Below are positions 1-9,678 of a stretch of DNA of 64,000 nt, in pieces. Under the pieces are notes generated by a model. It was not told where the DNA came from. It ran no database searches and saw nothing but the letters and a program-made list of their open reading frames with translations. Each line of letters starts with the position of its first letter. Position 1 is the first letter of the stretch. The stretch spans positions 124,001-188,000 of the forward strand of contig NZ_QCXS01000003.1 in the NCBI RefSeq assembly GCF_003260015.1. Direction: 5' to 3'. The position numbers were made by a program, and so were the translations under genes. This DNA is from Nakamurella deserti. Its GTDB lineage: Bacteria; Actinomycetota; Actinomycetes; Mycobacteriales; Nakamurellaceae.

Positions 1-679
1 TCACCTTCTTCGTCTGCACCAGCGTCAGCGACTCGAACAACTCGTCCAGGGTGCCGAAGCCGCCGGGCAGGCAGATGAAGGCCTGCGAGTACTTGACGAA
101 CATCGTCTTGCGGACGAAGAAGTACCGGAAGTTGATGCCCAGGTCGACGTACTGGTTCATCCCCTGCTCGAACGGCAGCTCGATGCCCAGCCCGACGCTC
201 ATCCCGTCGGCGTCCTTGGCACCGCAGTTCGCGGCCTCCATGATCCCGGGGCCGCCACCGGTGATGACCGCGTAGCCGGCCTCGACCAGCGCGGCGCCGA
301 TCCTGCGCGCCGTCTCGTACTGCGGGTGGTCGCGCGGGGTGCGGGCGCTGCCGAACACCGAGACCGCGCGGGGCAGGTTGGACAGCGACCCGAAGCCCTC
401 GACGAACTCGGCCTGAATGCGGAAGACCCGCCACGGGTCGGTGTGCACCCAGTCGCTCGGGCCGCGGGTGTCCAGCAGCCGCTCGTCGGTGGTGGAGGTC
501 TGGATGCGCTGGTCGCCGCGCAGCACGACCGGACCGCGGAAACGCTCCGGACGGGGCTCGCCGTCGGTGTCGGCGCGCAGCTTCGGATCGCCGTCGGAGG
601 CCGCGGTCTGGGCCTGCGCGTTGGCGGCGACGGCCGCGTCCTGCGCATCGGTCGGGTTCTGGTCGTGGGGCACGGGCAT
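1..679 (-). CDS. LOG family (TIGR00730) Rossmann-fold protein, partial
   Basis: The gene runs off the left window edge; the first 226 codons are visible from an ATG at 679. After a polar N-terminal stretch of about 70 residues the protein shows the LOG/lysine-decarboxylase-like core: SVFGSAR, then ITGGGPGIMEAAN, and near the edge the diagnostic PGGFGTLDELFE. Characterised LOG proteins release cytokinin base from its riboside monophosphate; bacterial members are cytosolic nucleotide phosphoribohydrolases. It lies just upstream of dapE on the same strand (22 bp gap), as Rv1205 lies near dapE in M. tuberculosis. Family assignment is firm, substrate is inferred. Confidence 0.9.
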   Translation of the reverse strand, partial: MPVPHDQNPTDAQDAAVAANAQAQTAASDGDPKLRADTDGEPRPERFRGPVVLRGDQRIQTSTTDERLLDTRGPSDWVHTDPWRVFRIQAEFVEGFGSLSNLPRAVSVFGSARTPRDHPQYETARRIGAALVEAGYAVITGGGPGIMEAANCGAKDADGMSVGLGIELPFEQGMNQYVDLGINFRYFFVRKTMFVKYSQAFICLPGGFGTLDELFESLTLVQTKKV

Positions 680-701
680 CCGTTCGGGTCGGCTCGTCAG
701 G

Positions 702-1769
702 TCAGCTGAAGAAGGTGCGCAGGACCGCGGCCATCTCGCGGATCTGCTGTCGGGAGACATGTTCCTCCCGGGTGTGCGCGAGCGACGGATCGCCCGGGCC
801 GTAGTTCACCGCCGGTATTCCCAATGTTGCGAAACGCGCCACGTCGGTCCAGCCGTACTTGGCCACCGCGGTGCCCCCGGCGGCGGCCACGAACTCCGCC
901 GCCGCGGGTGCGGACAGTCCGGGCCGTGCGCCGGGGGCGACGTCGAGCACGCGGACGTCGAAGCCGTCGAAGAACGTCGTGACGAACGCCAGGGCGTCGT
1001 CGGCGTCACGGTCGGGTGCGAACCGGAAGTTGACCTGCACCACGCACTCGTCGGGGATGACGTTGCCTGCCACCCCGCCGTTGATGCGCACGGCGTTGAG
1101 TCCCTCCCGGTAGACGCAGCCGTCGATGTCGACGTCCCGGCCGGGGTACTGCGCCAGCCGGGCGAGCACCGGCGCGGCGGCGTGGATGGCGTTGCTGCCG
1201 AGCCACGAGCGGGCCGAGTGCGCGCGGCGGCCGGACAGCCGGACCTCGACGGCGGCGGTGCCCTGGCAGCCGGCTTCGACCGCGCCGTTCGTGGGCTCCC
1301 CGAGGATCGCAAGATCGCCGGTCAGCCAGTCGGGCAGCTCGCGCTCGATGCGGGTGAGGCCGTTGCGCTCGTGTTCGACCTCCTCGCAGTCGTAGAAGAC
1401 GAACGTCAGGTCCCGGGACGGCTCGGGCAGCGTGGCCGCCAGGTGCAGCATCATCGCGTCGCCGGACTTCATGTCGGTGGTGCCGCAGCCGTGGATGAGG
1501 TCGCCCTCGCTGCGGGACGGCACGTTGTCGGCGATCGGCACGGTGTCGATGTGGCCGGCCAGGATCACCCGGGTGGCCCGGCCCAGGTGCGTCCGGGCCA
1601 GCACGGCGTTGCCGCTGCGCAGGACCTCCAGGTGCGGCAACGCCCGCAGCGCGGCCTCGATCAGGTCGGCCAGCGGCTCCTCGGTGCCCGACACCGACGC
1701 GATGTCGACCAGGGTGGCGGTGAGGTCGTCCGGGTCGGCGGTGAGGTCCAGGGCTGCCGGGGTCGTCAT
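702..1769 (-). CDS. dapE: Succinyl-diaminopimelate desuccinylase
   Basis: A 355-residue M20 metallopeptidase-fold enzyme that removes succinate from N-succinyl-LL-diaminopimelate in the lysine/peptidoglycan DAP pathway. Visible metal-site motifs are GHIDTVP (His73, Asp75), [10 protein letters not shown] (Asp99) and CEEVE (Glu129/130), with a C-terminal His in SLAHTREEH. The central dimerisation domain contains the typical RRAHSAR segment. The ATG at 1769 is chosen because the M20 fold begins soon after it. dapD lies 1.1 kb away on the opposite strand and dapC beyond, so three DAP steps are clustered. Start and function are well supported. Confidence 0.95.
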   Translation of the reverse strand: MTTPAALDLTADPDDLTATLVDIASVSGTEEPLADLIEAALRALPHLEVLRSGNAVLARTHLGRATRVILAGHIDTVPIADNVPSRSEGDLIHGCGTTDMKSGDAMMLHLAATLPEPSRDLTFVFYDCEEVEHERNGLTRIERELPDWLTGDLAILGEPTNGAVEAGCQGTAAVEVRLSGRRAHSARSWLGSNAIHAAAPVLARLAQYPGRDVDIDGCVYREGLNAVRINGGVAGNVIPDECVVQVNFRFAPDRDADDALAFVTTFFDGFDVRVLDVAPGARPGLSAPAAAEFVAAAGGTAVAKYGWTDVARFATLGIPAVNYGPGDPSLAHTREEHVSRQQIREMAAVLRTFFS

Positions 1770-1856
1770 CGGACCGACCTTACTGGCGGGTGCCGAACGC
1801 TCCCTCGGGACCGCGCCGGGCCGGATGCCGGGACCGCCGCCGGTAGCGTCGGGGCC

Positions 1857-2846
1857 ATGACACGCACGGGCACGCTCGTCCTGCTCGGCGCGATCACCGC
1901 CCTGGTGGTCGGCGTCGGATGGGTCGCGGTGTCGTTCGTCCGCGACGCCGGGGCCTCCGTCACGGGCGCCGGCGCGGAGTGCACGGTGGCGCTCACGGCC
2001 GCCGCACCCGCAACCACGCTCGCGCTCTCGGAGTCCTCGGTCGTGCTGTCGGCCACCGGGACCGTGGCCGAGATCCCCAACACCGCCGCGCTGACCCTGG
2101 ACGCGGTGCAGCTGCAGCACGCGTCGACGATCAACGCCGTCGGGCTGCTGCGCGAGCTGCCCGACCGGGCCCGGGTGATCGCGCTGGCCACCGCCCTGCA
2201 GGAGTCGTCGTTGCGCAACCTGCCGGACGGCGACCGGGACTCGCTGGGCCTGTTCCAGCAGCGGCCGAGCCAGGGCTGGGGCTCCGTCGCCGAGATCGGT
2301 GACCCGGTGTACGCGTCGAACGCCTTCTACGACGCGTTGCTCGACGTGCCCGACTGGGCCGGCCTGTCGCTCACCGACGCCGCGCAGGCGGTGCAGTATT
2401 CCGGGTTCCCGGACGCCTACGCGAAGTGGGAACCGGCCGCGTCGCGGCTGACCGTGGCGCTCTCGTCGGCCGAGCCCGGCCTGGTCGACTGCCGGGCCGG
2501 CGCCGTCGCGCCCACCGCCGACACCCCCGGGCGTCCGGCGGTGGCCGGTGTGGAGGCCGCGGTGCCCGGGTTGGCGACGCTGATCGCCGAGGCGCAGGCC
2601 GAGCTGGGCGGGCTGACCGTCGCCGGGCTGGCCGACGACGGGCGGACCGCGACCGTCGACGCGTCGATCGGCGGGCTGGACGCCGGCCGCAGCGCCGCGG
2701 TGGTCGCCGCGTGGACGGTCGCGCACGCCACCGGCGCCGGCGTCTCGCACGTCGCGGTGGCCGACCGGCTGTGGTTCGACCACGCCTGGGGTGCGCTCGA
2801 CCCGGCGGCCCCGGCCGGTCGGGTCCGCGTCACGCTGGCCGGGTGA
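1857..2846 (+). CDS. Membrane-anchored hypothetical protein (actinobacterial 'heavy metal transporter' misnomer family)
   Basis: A 329-residue protein with one N-terminal transmembrane helix (about residues 7-28) and an extracytoplasmic remainder. It carries the conserved actinobacterial stretch [11 protein letters not shown], then [15 protein letters not shown], then [13 protein letters not shown], seen in a family often labelled 'heavy metal transporter' although nothing in it resembles a transporter. The ALQES...QQRPSQGWG pattern looks like a lysozyme/transglycosylase-type fold, which is an inference. The C-terminal third (from about 215) is Ala/Gly-rich and resembles a substrate-free second domain. 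It ends 24 bp before dapD and is probably co-transcribed with it. Confidence 0.8.
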   Translation: MTRTGTLVLLGAITALVVGVGWVAVSFVRDAGASVTGAGAECTVALTAAAPATTLALSESSVVLSATGTVAEIPNTAALTLDAVQLQHASTINAVGLLRELPDRARVIALATALQESSLRNLPDGDRDSLGLFQQRPSQGWGSVAEIGDPVYASNAFYDALLDVPDWAGLSLTDAAQAVQYSGFPDAYAKWEPAASRLTVALSSAEPGLVDCRAGAVAPTADTPGRPAVAGVEAAVPGLATLIAEAQAELGGLTVAGLADDGRTATVDASIGGLDAGRSAAVVAAWTVAHATGAGVSHVAVADRLWFDHAWGALDPAAPAGRVRVTLAG

Positions 2847-2870
2847 CCGCACCCCGATAGGGTTTCCCGC

Positions 2871-3815
2871 ATGACTGATCTCGTGACCGGCGGCGCGTCC
2901 GCCATCGGACTGGCCACCGTGACCGCCGAGGACGTCGTGCTCGACGTCTGGTACCCGGCGCCGACGCTCGGCTCCGACCCGGTCGCGCAGCCCGACCTCG
3001 GCGAGGCCGAGCGGTTCGACGCCGTCCGGGAGGTGAGCCTGCGGGTGGTGACGACGGTGATCGCGTCACTCGCCGACGCGCCGACCTCCACCGCCGACGC
3101 CTACCTGCGGCTGCACCTGCTGTCGGCACGGCTCGTCCGGCCGCGGACGGTCAACCTGGAGGGGTTGTTCGGCCTGCTGCCGAACAACGTCTGGACCTCC
3201 CTCGGCCCGGTCGAGCCGGCGGCGGTCGAGGCCGTGCGGCTGCGGGCGCTGCGGGCGGGTGTGCGGCTGGCCGTGACCGGAGTCGACAAGTTCCCCCGGA
3301 TGACCGACTACGTGATGCCCGCCGGGGTCCGGATCGCCCACGCCGACCGGGTCCGGCTCGGCGCCCATCTGGCCGCCGGGACCACCGTCATGCACGAGGG
3401 TTTCGTCAACTTCAACGCCGGCACGCTCGGCACATCGATGGTCGAGGGCCGGATCTCGCAGGGCGTCGTGGTCGGCGACGGCAGCGACATCGGTGGCGGC
3501 GCCTCGATCATGGGAACGCTGTCCGGCGGCGGCAAGGAGGTCGTGTCGATCGGCGAGCGGTGTCTGCTGGGCGCCAACGCCGGTATCGGGATCTCGCTGG
3601 GCGACGACAGTGTCGTGGAGGCCGGGCTGTACGTCACCGCCGGAACGAAGCTGACGCTGAAGGACCCGGACGGCAAGCGGACGGTCAAGGCCGGCGAGCT
3701 GTCGGGGGTGGCCGGGTTGCTGTTCCGGCGGAACTCGCTCAGCGGCGCCGTGGAGGCCGTGCCGCGGTCCGGCTCCTGGGGTGGGCTGAACGCCGTCCTG
3801 CACGCCGGGCAGTAG
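2871..3815 (+). CDS. dapD: 2,3,4,5-tetrahydropyridine-2,6-dicarboxylate N-succinyltransferase
   Basis: A 314-residue DapD of the actinobacterial type. It transfers succinyl from succinyl-CoA to tetrahydrodipicolinate, committing carbon to meso-DAP and lysine. The N-terminal domain is followed by a left-handed beta-helix of imperfect hexapeptides from about residue 160 to 260 ([41 protein letters not shown]). The ATG at 2871 gives the expected full length. Its partner enzymes dapE and dapC flank it. It converges on dapC, with a hairpin in the 55-bp gap. Confidence 0.96.
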   Translation: MTDLVTGGASAIGLATVTAEDVVLDVWYPAPTLGSDPVAQPDLGEAERFDAVREVSLRVVTTVIASLADAPTSTADAYLRLHLLSARLVRPRTVNLEGLFGLLPNNVWTSLGPVEPAAVEAVRLRALRAGVRLAVTGVDKFPRMTDYVMPAGVRIAHADRVRLGAHLAAGTTVMHEGFVNFNAGTLGTSMVEGRISQGVVVGDGSDIGGGASIMGTLSGGGKEVVSIGERCLLGANAGIGISLGDDSVVEAGLYVTAGTKLTLKDPDGKRTVKAGELSGVAGLLFRRNSLSGAVEAVPRSGSWGGLNAVLHAGQ

Positions 3816-3821
3816 GGACCG

Positions 3822-3853
3822 ACGGCGGCGCGCGGCGCCCGGCCCGCCGCCGT
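3822..3853. terminator. Hairpin between convergent dapD and dapC
   Basis: ACGGCGGCG (3822-3830) can pair perfectly with CGCCGCCGT (3845-3853), a 9-bp GC stem. It occupies the short space between two convergent stop codons, so it may serve as a bidirectional terminator. There is no T-tract, which is common in this GC range. Confidence 0.5.
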
Positions 3854-3870
3854 GGCCGGTCGGCGATGAC

Positions 3871-4968
3871 TCAGGCGGCGAGGCGCTCGGCCGCGCTGGC
3901 GACCCGCTCGTCGGCGGCGGTCAGCGACACCCGCACGTGCGAGGCCCCGGACGGCCCGTAGAAGGCCCCGGACGCGACCAGGATGCCGCGATCGGCGAAC
4001 CAGCCGACGGTGGCGTCGGCGCTCATGCCGCGGGTGCACCACAGATACAGCCCGGCTTCGGAGTGGTCGATGCGGAAGCCCGCGTCCGACAGCGCCTCCA
4101 TGAGCACCGCCCGCCGTTGCCCGTAGCGTGACCGCTCGGCCATCACGTGACCGTCGTCGTCCAGCGCCGCGATCGCCGCACCCTGGATCGGCCCCGGCGT
4201 GATCAGCCCCATGTGCTTGCGCACCTGGAGCAGCCGGTCCACCAGGGTGCGGTCACCGCTGACGAAGCCGATCCGGTAGCCGGCCAGATTGCTGCGCTTG
4301 GACAGCGAGTGCAGGGCCAGCAGGCCGGTGTGGTCGCCGCCGCTGACCGCGGGCGACAGGATCGAGATGGGCTGGGAGTCCCAGCCGAGGTCGATGTAGC
4401 ACTCGTCGCTGGCCACGATGGTGTTGTGGGCCCGCGCCCAGCCGACGATCTTGCGCAGCTGCTCGGCGCTGAGCACCGCGCCGGTGGGGTTGGACGGCGA
4501 GTTGAGCCACAGCAGCGACACGTGCGTGGACCCGGACTGCGCCGGGTGGTCGAGCCGCACCAGCTGGCAGCCGGCGAGCCGGGCCCCGACCTCGTAGGTG
4601 GGGTAGGCCAGCTCCGGGATGCCGACGGTGTCGGTCGGCCCGAGGCCCAGTTGGAACGGCAACCCGGCGACCAGCTCCTTGCTGCCGATGGTCGGGAGCA
4701 CGGCGGACGGATCCAGGTCGGGCACCTCGTGGGTGCGCGCCAACCACCGCGAATACGACTCCCGCAGGGCGAGGGTGCCCTGCGTGGTCGGGTATCCCGG
4801 GAAGTCGCTCGCGGCGGCCAGCGCCGTGCGGACCGCGTGCGGGACCCGGTCGACCGGGGTCCCGATGGACAGGTCGACGAGACCGCCGGGGTGCTCACCG
4901 GCCCGCTGTTTGGCCTCCAGGAGGCTGTCCCAGGGGAAGGCCGGCAGCCGCGTCTCCCAACCGGGCAC
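3871..4968 (-). CDS. dapC: Succinyldiaminopimelate transaminase
   Basis: A 365-residue fold-type I aminotransferase that makes N-succinyl-LL-DAP from the keto precursor using glutamate. Visible residues: NSPSNPTG substrate loop (about 156-163), Asp188 in ASDECY, and the PLP-binding Lys224 in SLSKRSN. Start is GTG at 4968, two bases after the fdxA stop, so the two genes are almost certainly translationally coupled. The fdxA-dapC pair is conserved in actinomycetes (Rv1177-Rv1178). Upstream in-frame ATG/GTG codons would lie inside fdxA and are rejected. Confidence 0.94.
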   Translation of the reverse strand: MPGWETRLPAFPWDSLLEAKQRAGEHPGGLVDLSIGTPVDRVPHAVRTALAAASDFPGYPTTQGTLALRESYSRWLARTHEVPDLDPSAVLPTIGSKELVAGLPFQLGLGPTDTVGIPELAYPTYEVGARLAGCQLVRLDHPAQSGSTHVSLLWLNSPSNPTGAVLSAEQLRKIVGWARAHNTIVASDECYIDLGWDSQPISILSPAVSGGDHTGLLALHSLSKRSNLAGYRIGFVSGDRTLVDRLLQVRKHMGLITPGPIQGAAIAALDDDGHVMAERSRYGQRRAVLMEALSDAGFRIDHSEAGLYLWCTRGMSADATVGWFADRGILVASGAFYGPSGASHVRVSLTAADERVASAAERLAA

Positions 4969-4970
4969 CG

Positions 4971-5297
4971 TCAGTGCCCCTCGCCCATCGGCGGCAGGGC
5001 CGCGATCATCGGGTCGTCCTTGTTGATCTTCCCGGTCCGCGAGGCACCACCCGGCGAGCCGAGGTCGTCGAAGAAGTCGACGTTCGCCCGGTAGTAGTCC
5101 TTCCACTGCTCGGGGACGTCGTCCTCGTAGAAGATGGCCTCGACGGGGCACACCGGCTCGCAGGCGCCGCAGTCGACGCACTCGTCGGGGTGGATGTACA
5201 GCATCCGGTCGCCCTCGTAGATGCAGTCGACGGGGCACTCCTCGACGCAGGCACGGTCGAGGACGTCGACGCACGGTTCGGCGATCACATAGGTCAC
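4971..5297 (-). CDS. fdxA: 7Fe ferredoxin (3Fe-4S plus 4Fe-4S)
   Basis: A 108-residue acidic ferredoxin of the FdxA/FdxC type, an electron carrier in the cytosol. Starting from GTG 5297 (VTYVIAEPC) the cysteines fall at 9, 17, 21, 25, 40, 43, 46 and 50. By analogy with Azotobacter FdI, 9, 17 and 50 bind the 3Fe-4S cluster and 21, 40, 43 and 46 the 4Fe-4S cluster, leaving Cys25 free. A longer start at 5312 adds five residues not seen in the family. It is followed two bases later by dapC. Confidence 0.95.
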   Translation of the reverse strand: MTYVIAEPCVDVLDRACVEECPVDCIYEGDRMLYIHPDECVDCGACEPVCPVEAIFYEDDVPEQWKDYYRANVDFFDDLGSPGGASRTGKINKDDPMIAALPPMGEGH

Positions 5298-5433
5298 GGC
5301 GGGGCTCCACACACAAGCTCGGGGTCTTCGGTCACCACACCCGCCCGCGTCGGTCCGGATTCACCGGAATGCGGGTCAGAGCCCTTCCAGTATGACCCGC
5401 CCGTGGTGGGGCGACCGACCGGACGGGGCACCC

Positions 5434-6012
5434 TCAGTGCTCGGCCGGTGTGCGTTGCGTGGTGACCCCGGGCACATCCGGCGGCCGGACGCCGTCACCG
5501 GCGCGCGTCCGGGCGACCATCGCGAGCTGGTGCGCCCCCCAGGAGAGCCCGACGCCCACCGCCGCCGCCAGCGCGCCGACGCCGAGCAGTAGGGTCGCGC
5601 GCCAGTCGCCGATGACCAGCGGATAGCCCAGCGTCCGGGAGAAGCTCAGGTACACCGCGGCGACCAGCCACCCCAGCGCGGGAGCGAGCGCGGCGAGCAT
5701 CGACCCGGTCAGCCGGTAGCTCAGCCGGATCGCCAGGAACACCACCCCCGCACCGAGCAGCGCGCTCACCGGGACCGGCACCACGCCCAGGTACAGCGGC
5801 AGGAACAGCACCGCGTACAGGGTGCCGATCACCACCAGCAGGGTCAGCCAGCCCACGATCACCCGGTCGAGCCGGGCCGCGCCCGGGGACGACGTCGGTG
5901 TCGGGGACGCAGTGTCGCCCGGCGCGGCCGGGGTGCCGTCCGGCGCGGCCGGGATGCCGTCCGGCGCGGCCGGGGTGCCGTCCGGCGCGGTGGGGGTGGC
6001 GGGGGTGCTCAC
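5434..6012 (-). CDS. Four-helix membrane protein with a repeated Pro/Ala N-terminus
   Basis: A 192-residue protein with no recognised enzymatic motif. Its first 45 residues are a low-complexity tail built on a seven-residue repeat (PDGxPAA) that matches a 21-bp DNA repeat. Four hydrophobic helices follow between about residues 50 and 170. Its start overlaps the mshB stop by four bases (ATGA), so it is coupled to mshB; M. tuberculosis has a small membrane gene in the same place (Rv1171). Function unknown. Confidence 0.8.
   Translation of the reverse strand: MSTPATPTAPDGTPAAPDGIPAAPDGTPAAPGDTASPTPTSSPGAARLDRVIVGWLTLLVVIGTLYAVLFLPLYLGVVPVPVSALLGAGVVFLAIRLSYRLTGSMLAALAPALGWLVAAVYLSFSRTLGYPLVIGDWRATLLLGVGALAAAVGVGLSWGAHQLAMVARTRAGDGVRPPDVPGVTTQRTPAEH
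5921..5994 (-). repeat. 21-bp in-frame tandem repeat in the membrane protein gene
   Basis: About three and a half copies of a 21-bp unit with core GTGCCGTCCGGCGCGGCC on the plus strand encode the repeated heptapeptide in the N-terminal tail of the preceding feature. Because 21 is a multiple of three, copy-number change keeps the frame. Confidence 0.85.
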
Positions 6013-6851
6013 GCGAGTCCGGCGAACAGGTCGTCACCGGCGGGACCGGCGGGCAGCGGCTCGCCGTCCAGCAGGCTGAAGTACTCGACGTCCAGCACCG
6101 GCTGGGCGATCCGGTTGGACAACGCGAACCCGTCCGGCAGCAGGTCGATCTGGGTGGCGTGGGCGGCCAGCGCCGCCCGGTGGCGCGCGCGGAGACCGAC
6201 CACCGGCACGGCCACGTCGACCCGGTCCGCGGTCACGGCGAAGCCCAGGTCCGCGGCCACCGGCGCGGTGTACCCGGCGGCGGGGACGAACCCGGCGAGG
6301 GCGTCGCGCACCACGTCCGCGGGTCGCACGACGGCGAAGAACCGTCGCACCGACCCGGCCCGGCGGGCCGCCTCGCGGGCGATCTGGTGCGCGGCGATGT
6401 GGTCCGGATGGCCGTAGCCGCCGTCCGCGTCGTAGCTCAGGACGACCTCGGGAGCCAGCTCGTCGAGCACCGCCAGCAGCTCGCCGACCGCGGCCTCGAA
6501 GCCGGGCGCCCCCGCGGCGGCGTGCACCAGCGCCCGCGGGTGCCGGTGTGCGGGTGAGCCGGCCATGCCCGAGTCGCGGTGGCCGCCGATCCCCCCGAGG
6601 TAGCGGTGGTCGACGACCCCCAGGGCACGGCAGGCGGCCTCGAGCTCACCGTGCCGGTAGCCGCCGAGCTGGTCGGCGCGGTCGGCGGCGAGCTGCGCGA
6701 GGTGGGGCGGGATGATCTCCCCCTCCTCGCCGAGGGTGCAGGTCACCAGCGTGACCCGGTCGCCGGCGGCGGTGTGCCGGGCCAGGGTGCCGCCCATGGT
6801 GATCGACTCGTCGTCGGGGTGGGCGTGCACCGCGAGGAGTCGGTGGCTCAT
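6009..6851 (-). CDS. mshB: GlcNAc-inositol (mycothiol precursor) deacetylase MshB
   Basis: A 280-residue LmbE/PIG-L family zinc deacetylase that converts GlcNAc-Ins to GlcN-Ins in mycothiol biosynthesis. The zinc motif AHPDDE is at residues 10-15 and a second motif GHPDHIAAH lies near residue 145. Length fits MshB (about 300) and the actinobacterial context supports MshB rather than Mca. ATG at 6851 is immediately before the fold. It is the first gene of a two-gene unit with the membrane protein. Confidence 0.92.
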   Translation of the reverse strand: MSHRLLAVHAHPDDESITMGGTLARHTAAGDRVTLVTCTLGEEGEIIPPHLAQLAADRADQLGGYRHGELEAACRALGVVDHRYLGGIGGHRDSGMAGSPAHRHPRALVHAAAGAPGFEAAVGELLAVLDELAPEVVLSYDADGGYGHPDHIAAHQIAREAARRAGSVRRFFAVVRPADVVRDALAGFVPAAGYTAPVAADLGFAVTADRVDVAVPVVGLRARHRAALAAHATQIDLLPDGFALSNRIAQPVLDVEYFSLLDGEPLPAGPAGDDLFAGLA

Positions 6852-6894
6852 GGACCCAGCCTAGGGCGCGCGCCGCGGACGCCGGACGCGCGAC

Positions 6895-6923
6895 GGCCCC
6901 GGCTCCACGCGGGAGCCGGGGCC
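6895..6923 (-). terminator. Rho-independent-like hairpin after peptide ABC operon 1
   Basis: GGCCCCGGCTCC pairs perfectly with GGAGCCGGGGCC around a five-base loop (12-bp stem). It starts 12 bases beyond the ATPase stop codon and lies before the mshB promoter, so it separates the two units. Confidence 0.8.
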
Positions 6924-6934
6924 CTGACGGCCGG

Positions 6935-8683
6935 TCAGCGGCCCATCTCGAACGACGCCCCGGGGATCGCGTCGAGCAGCGCCCGGGTGTACTCCTGCTG
7001 CGGGTGGTCGAAGATCGCGTCGGTGGTGGCGCGCTCGACGAGCCTGCCCTTCTGCATCACCAGCACGTCGTCGGCGATCTGCCGGACCACCGCGAGGTCG
7101 TGGGTGATGAAGAGGTAGCTGAGGCCGAACTCGGCCTGCAGGTCGTTGAGCAGCTCCAGCACCTGCGCCTGGACGAGGACGTCCAGCGCCGACACCGCCT
7201 CGTCGCAGACCACGACCTCCGGGTCCAGCGCCAGCGCCCGGGCGATCGCGACGCGCTGCCGCTGCCCACCCGAGAGCTCGTTGGGGAAGCGCCGCATCGC
7301 CGACGCCGGCAGCGACACCTTGTCCAGCAGGTCGCGGACCTTGGCCTCCCGGCTCCTGCGGTCGCCGATGCGGTGCGTGCGCATCGGCTCCTCGATGATC
7401 CGGAAGATCGAGTACTGCGGGTCCAGCGAGCCGTACGGGTTCTGGAAGATCGGCTGCATCTTGCGGCGCAGCGCGAACATCTCCCGCGTGGACAGCCCGA
7501 CGATGTCCCGGCCGTTGATGATCACCCGGCCGCGCGTCGGCTCGAGCAGCCGCAACACCATCTGGGCGATGGTCGACTTGCCCGAACCGGACTCGCCCAC
7601 GATGGCGGTGGTGGTGCCGCGCGGCACGGTGAACGAGACGTCGTCGACGGCGAGGAACTTCGAGCCCGCCCCCGGCCGGCCGCCCCGGATGGAGAACTCC
7701 TTGGTCAGGTTCTCCACCACGATGACGTTGTCCACCGCCGCCGCCGCCGGCAGCGCGGTCGCCTCGGCCCGCACCTCCCCGACGTCCAGCTTCTCCACCG
7801 CGACGTCGGCGGCGGCCGCGTGCGCGGACTGCAGGCGCCGCGACGACAGCGACGGCGCCGACGCGACCAGGCGCCTGGTGTACGGGTGCCGCGGCGAGGC
7901 GAGGATCTCCCGGGCCGGTCCGCTCTCCACGACCTGGCCCTTGTACATCACCACCAGGTGCTCGGCGCGCTCGGCGGCCAGCCCCAGGTCGTGGGTGATG
8001 AGCAGGACGGCGACGCCCAGCTCGGAGGTCAGCTCGTCGAGGTGGGTCAGGATCTGCTGCTGGACGGTGACGTCCAGCGCCGAGGTCGGCTCGTCGGCGA
8101 TCAGCAGCTTGGGTCGCGCCGCCAGCCCGATCGCGATCAGCGCCCGCTGCCGCATGCCCCCGGAGAACTCGTGCGGATACTGCCGCGCCCGCCGTTTGGC
8201 GTCGGGCAGGCCGGCCTCCTCGAGCAGCTCGGCGGCCCGCGCCTTGGCCGCCCGGCCGCGGCCGAGGCCGTTGGCGGTGAGTGCCTCGGCGATCTGGTGG
8301 TCGATGCGCCAGACCGGGTTGAGGTTGGTCATCGGGTCCTGTGGGACCAGGCCGATGGAGTCCCCGCGCAGTGCCACGATGTCCTTCGGGGAGGCGTGCG
8401 CGATGTCGCGGCCCTCGAAGAGGATCTGCCCGCCGGCGACCCGTCCGTTGCCGGGCAGCAGCCCGATCACCGACAGCGCGGTCGTGGACTTGCCCGACCC
8501 GGACTCCCCCACGATCGCCACCGTCTGCCCGGGGTAGACGGTGAGGTTGGCCTGCCGGACGGCGTGCACCTCGCCCTCGGCGGCGGTGAACTTCACGTCC
8601 AGGTCGATGATCTCCAACAGCGGGGTCGAACGGTCGGGGGCGCCGCGCCCGCCCTTGGTGAGCGACGGAGTGGTGTCGGTCAT
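6935..8683 (-). CDS. Peptide-type ABC transporter, fused double ATPase (DppD-DppF type)
   Basis: A 582-residue protein with two nucleotide-binding domains. Each has a Walker [10 protein letters not shown], the first at about residue 54 and the second in the C-terminal half, plus FSGGMRQR and LSGGQRQR signatures and Walker B strands [12 protein letters not shown] and VVCDEAVSALD. It energises import by the adjoining permeases. NBD2 has DEAVS where most have DEPTS, a mild deviation. Start ATG at 8683 overlaps the permease stop (ATGA). Substrate (oligo/dipeptide, nickel or other) cannot be read from the ATPase. Confidence 0.93.
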   Translation of the reverse strand: MTDTTPSLTKGGRGAPDRSTPLLEIIDLDVKFTAAEGEVHAVRQANLTVYPGQTVAIVGESGSGKSTTALSVIGLLPGNGRVAGGQILFEGRDIAHASPKDIVALRGDSIGLVPQDPMTNLNPVWRIDHQIAEALTANGLGRGRAAKARAAELLEEAGLPDAKRRARQYPHEFSGGMRQRALIAIGLAARPKLLIADEPTSALDVTVQQQILTHLDELTSELGVAVLLITHDLGLAAERAEHLVVMYKGQVVESGPAREILASPRHPYTRRLVASAPSLSSRRLQSAHAAAADVAVEKLDVGEVRAEATALPAAAAVDNVIVVENLTKEFSIRGGRPGAGSKFLAVDDVSFTVPRGTTTAIVGESGSGKSTIAQMVLRLLEPTRGRVIINGRDIVGLSTREMFALRRKMQPIFQNPYGSLDPQYSIFRIIEEPMRTHRIGDRRSREAKVRDLLDKVSLPASAMRRFPNELSGGQRQRVAIARALALDPEVVVCDEAVSALDVLVQAQVLELLNDLQAEFGLSYLFITHDLAVVRQIADDVLVMQKGRLVERATTDAIFDHPQQEYTRALLDAIPGASFEMGR

Positions 8684-9678
8684 CGCTTCCTCTGGGTGGG
8701 GTCGAGGGCTTCGCGGACGGCGTCGCCGAGCAGGATGAAGCTGAGCACCGTCAGGGCCAGCGCGGCCGACGGGTACAGCAGCACGGCTGGCGCGTTGCGC
8801 AGCGACGTCTGCGCCGCGGAGATGTCGTTGCCCCAGCTCATCACCGAGCCGGGCAGGCCGAGCCCGAGGAACGACAGGGTGGCCTCGGCGACGATGTAGG
8901 TGCCCAGCGACACGGTGGCGGTGACGATCATCGGCGGCAGGGCGTTGGGCAGCACGTGCCGCAGCAGGTTGCGGAACCGGCTGACCCCGAGTGCGGTGGC
9001 CGCGGTGACGAACTCGCCGTTCTTCACCGAGATCACCGCGCCGCGGGTGATGCGGGCCATCTGCGGCCAGCCGAACGCGGCCAGCACGGCCACGACCTGC
9101 CACACGGTGTTCGAGCCGCGGAACATCTGCATGAAGATGATGGCGGCCAGGATCAGCGGCACGGCGAAGAAGATGTCGGTGATGCGCGACAGGATGGCGT
9201 CGAACCAGCCGCCGTAGAACCCGGCCAGGGCGCCGAAGGTGCCGCCGATCAGGACCACGGCCGCGGTGGTCGCCACACCCACGGTGACCGAGGCGCGGGC
9301 GCCGTGGACGACCCGGGAGAAGATGTCGCAGCCCTGCTTGTCGAAGCCGAACAGGTGGCCGCTGCGGCTCGGCGCGAGGCTGTTGCCGAGCTCGCAGAAC
9401 CGGGGGTCGTTCCTGGTCAGCACCCCGGGGAAGAAGACCACGAACAGGATGAACAGGATCAGCAGTGCGGAGACGACGAAGATCGGGTTCCTGCGCAGCG
9501 CCTTCCAGGCGTCCCGGTAGAGGCTGCTGGGCGCGGACTCCTTGGTGAGCGCGTCCGTGGCCAGCAGCGGCGTCTCCTCCAGGTCGGCCAGGTAGTGCGT
9601 CTGCCCCGCGCGCGGGCCGGCCGAACCGGTCGACATCAACGGCGCCTGCGGGGTGGAGGGGAACAGCGGGTCAGACAT
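8680..9678 (-). CDS. Peptide-type ABC transporter permease, DppC/OppC type
   Basis: A 332-residue inner-membrane subunit with six predicted helices after a cytosolic N-terminal tail of about 65 residues. The EAA loop region is seen around AATALGVSRFRNLLRHVLPNA, and the family-typical HLFGFDKQGCDIFSRVVHGAR precedes the core. It overlaps the DppB-type gene by eight bases upstream and the ATPase by four bases downstream, so all three are one translation-coupled unit. Confidence 0.93.
   Translation of the reverse strand: MSDPLFPSTPQAPLMSTGSAGPRAGQTHYLADLEETPLLATDALTKESAPSSLYRDAWKALRRNPIFVVSALLILFILFVVFFPGVLTRNDPRFCELGNSLAPSRSGHLFGFDKQGCDIFSRVVHGARASVTVGVATTAAVVLIGGTFGALAGFYGGWFDAILSRITDIFFAVPLILAAIIFMQMFRGSNTVWQVVAVLAAFGWPQMARITRGAVISVKNGEFVTAATALGVSRFRNLLRHVLPNALPPMIVTATVSLGTYIVAEATLSFLGLGLPGSVMSWGNDISAAQTSLRNAPAVLLYPSAALALTVLSFILLGDAVREALDPTQRKR

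Noticed and set aside
417-2846. A long open frame covering dapE on the opposite strand and running into the hypothetical gene
   Set aside because: GC-rich shadow frame; the real coding starts are dapE on minus and ATG 1857 on plus.
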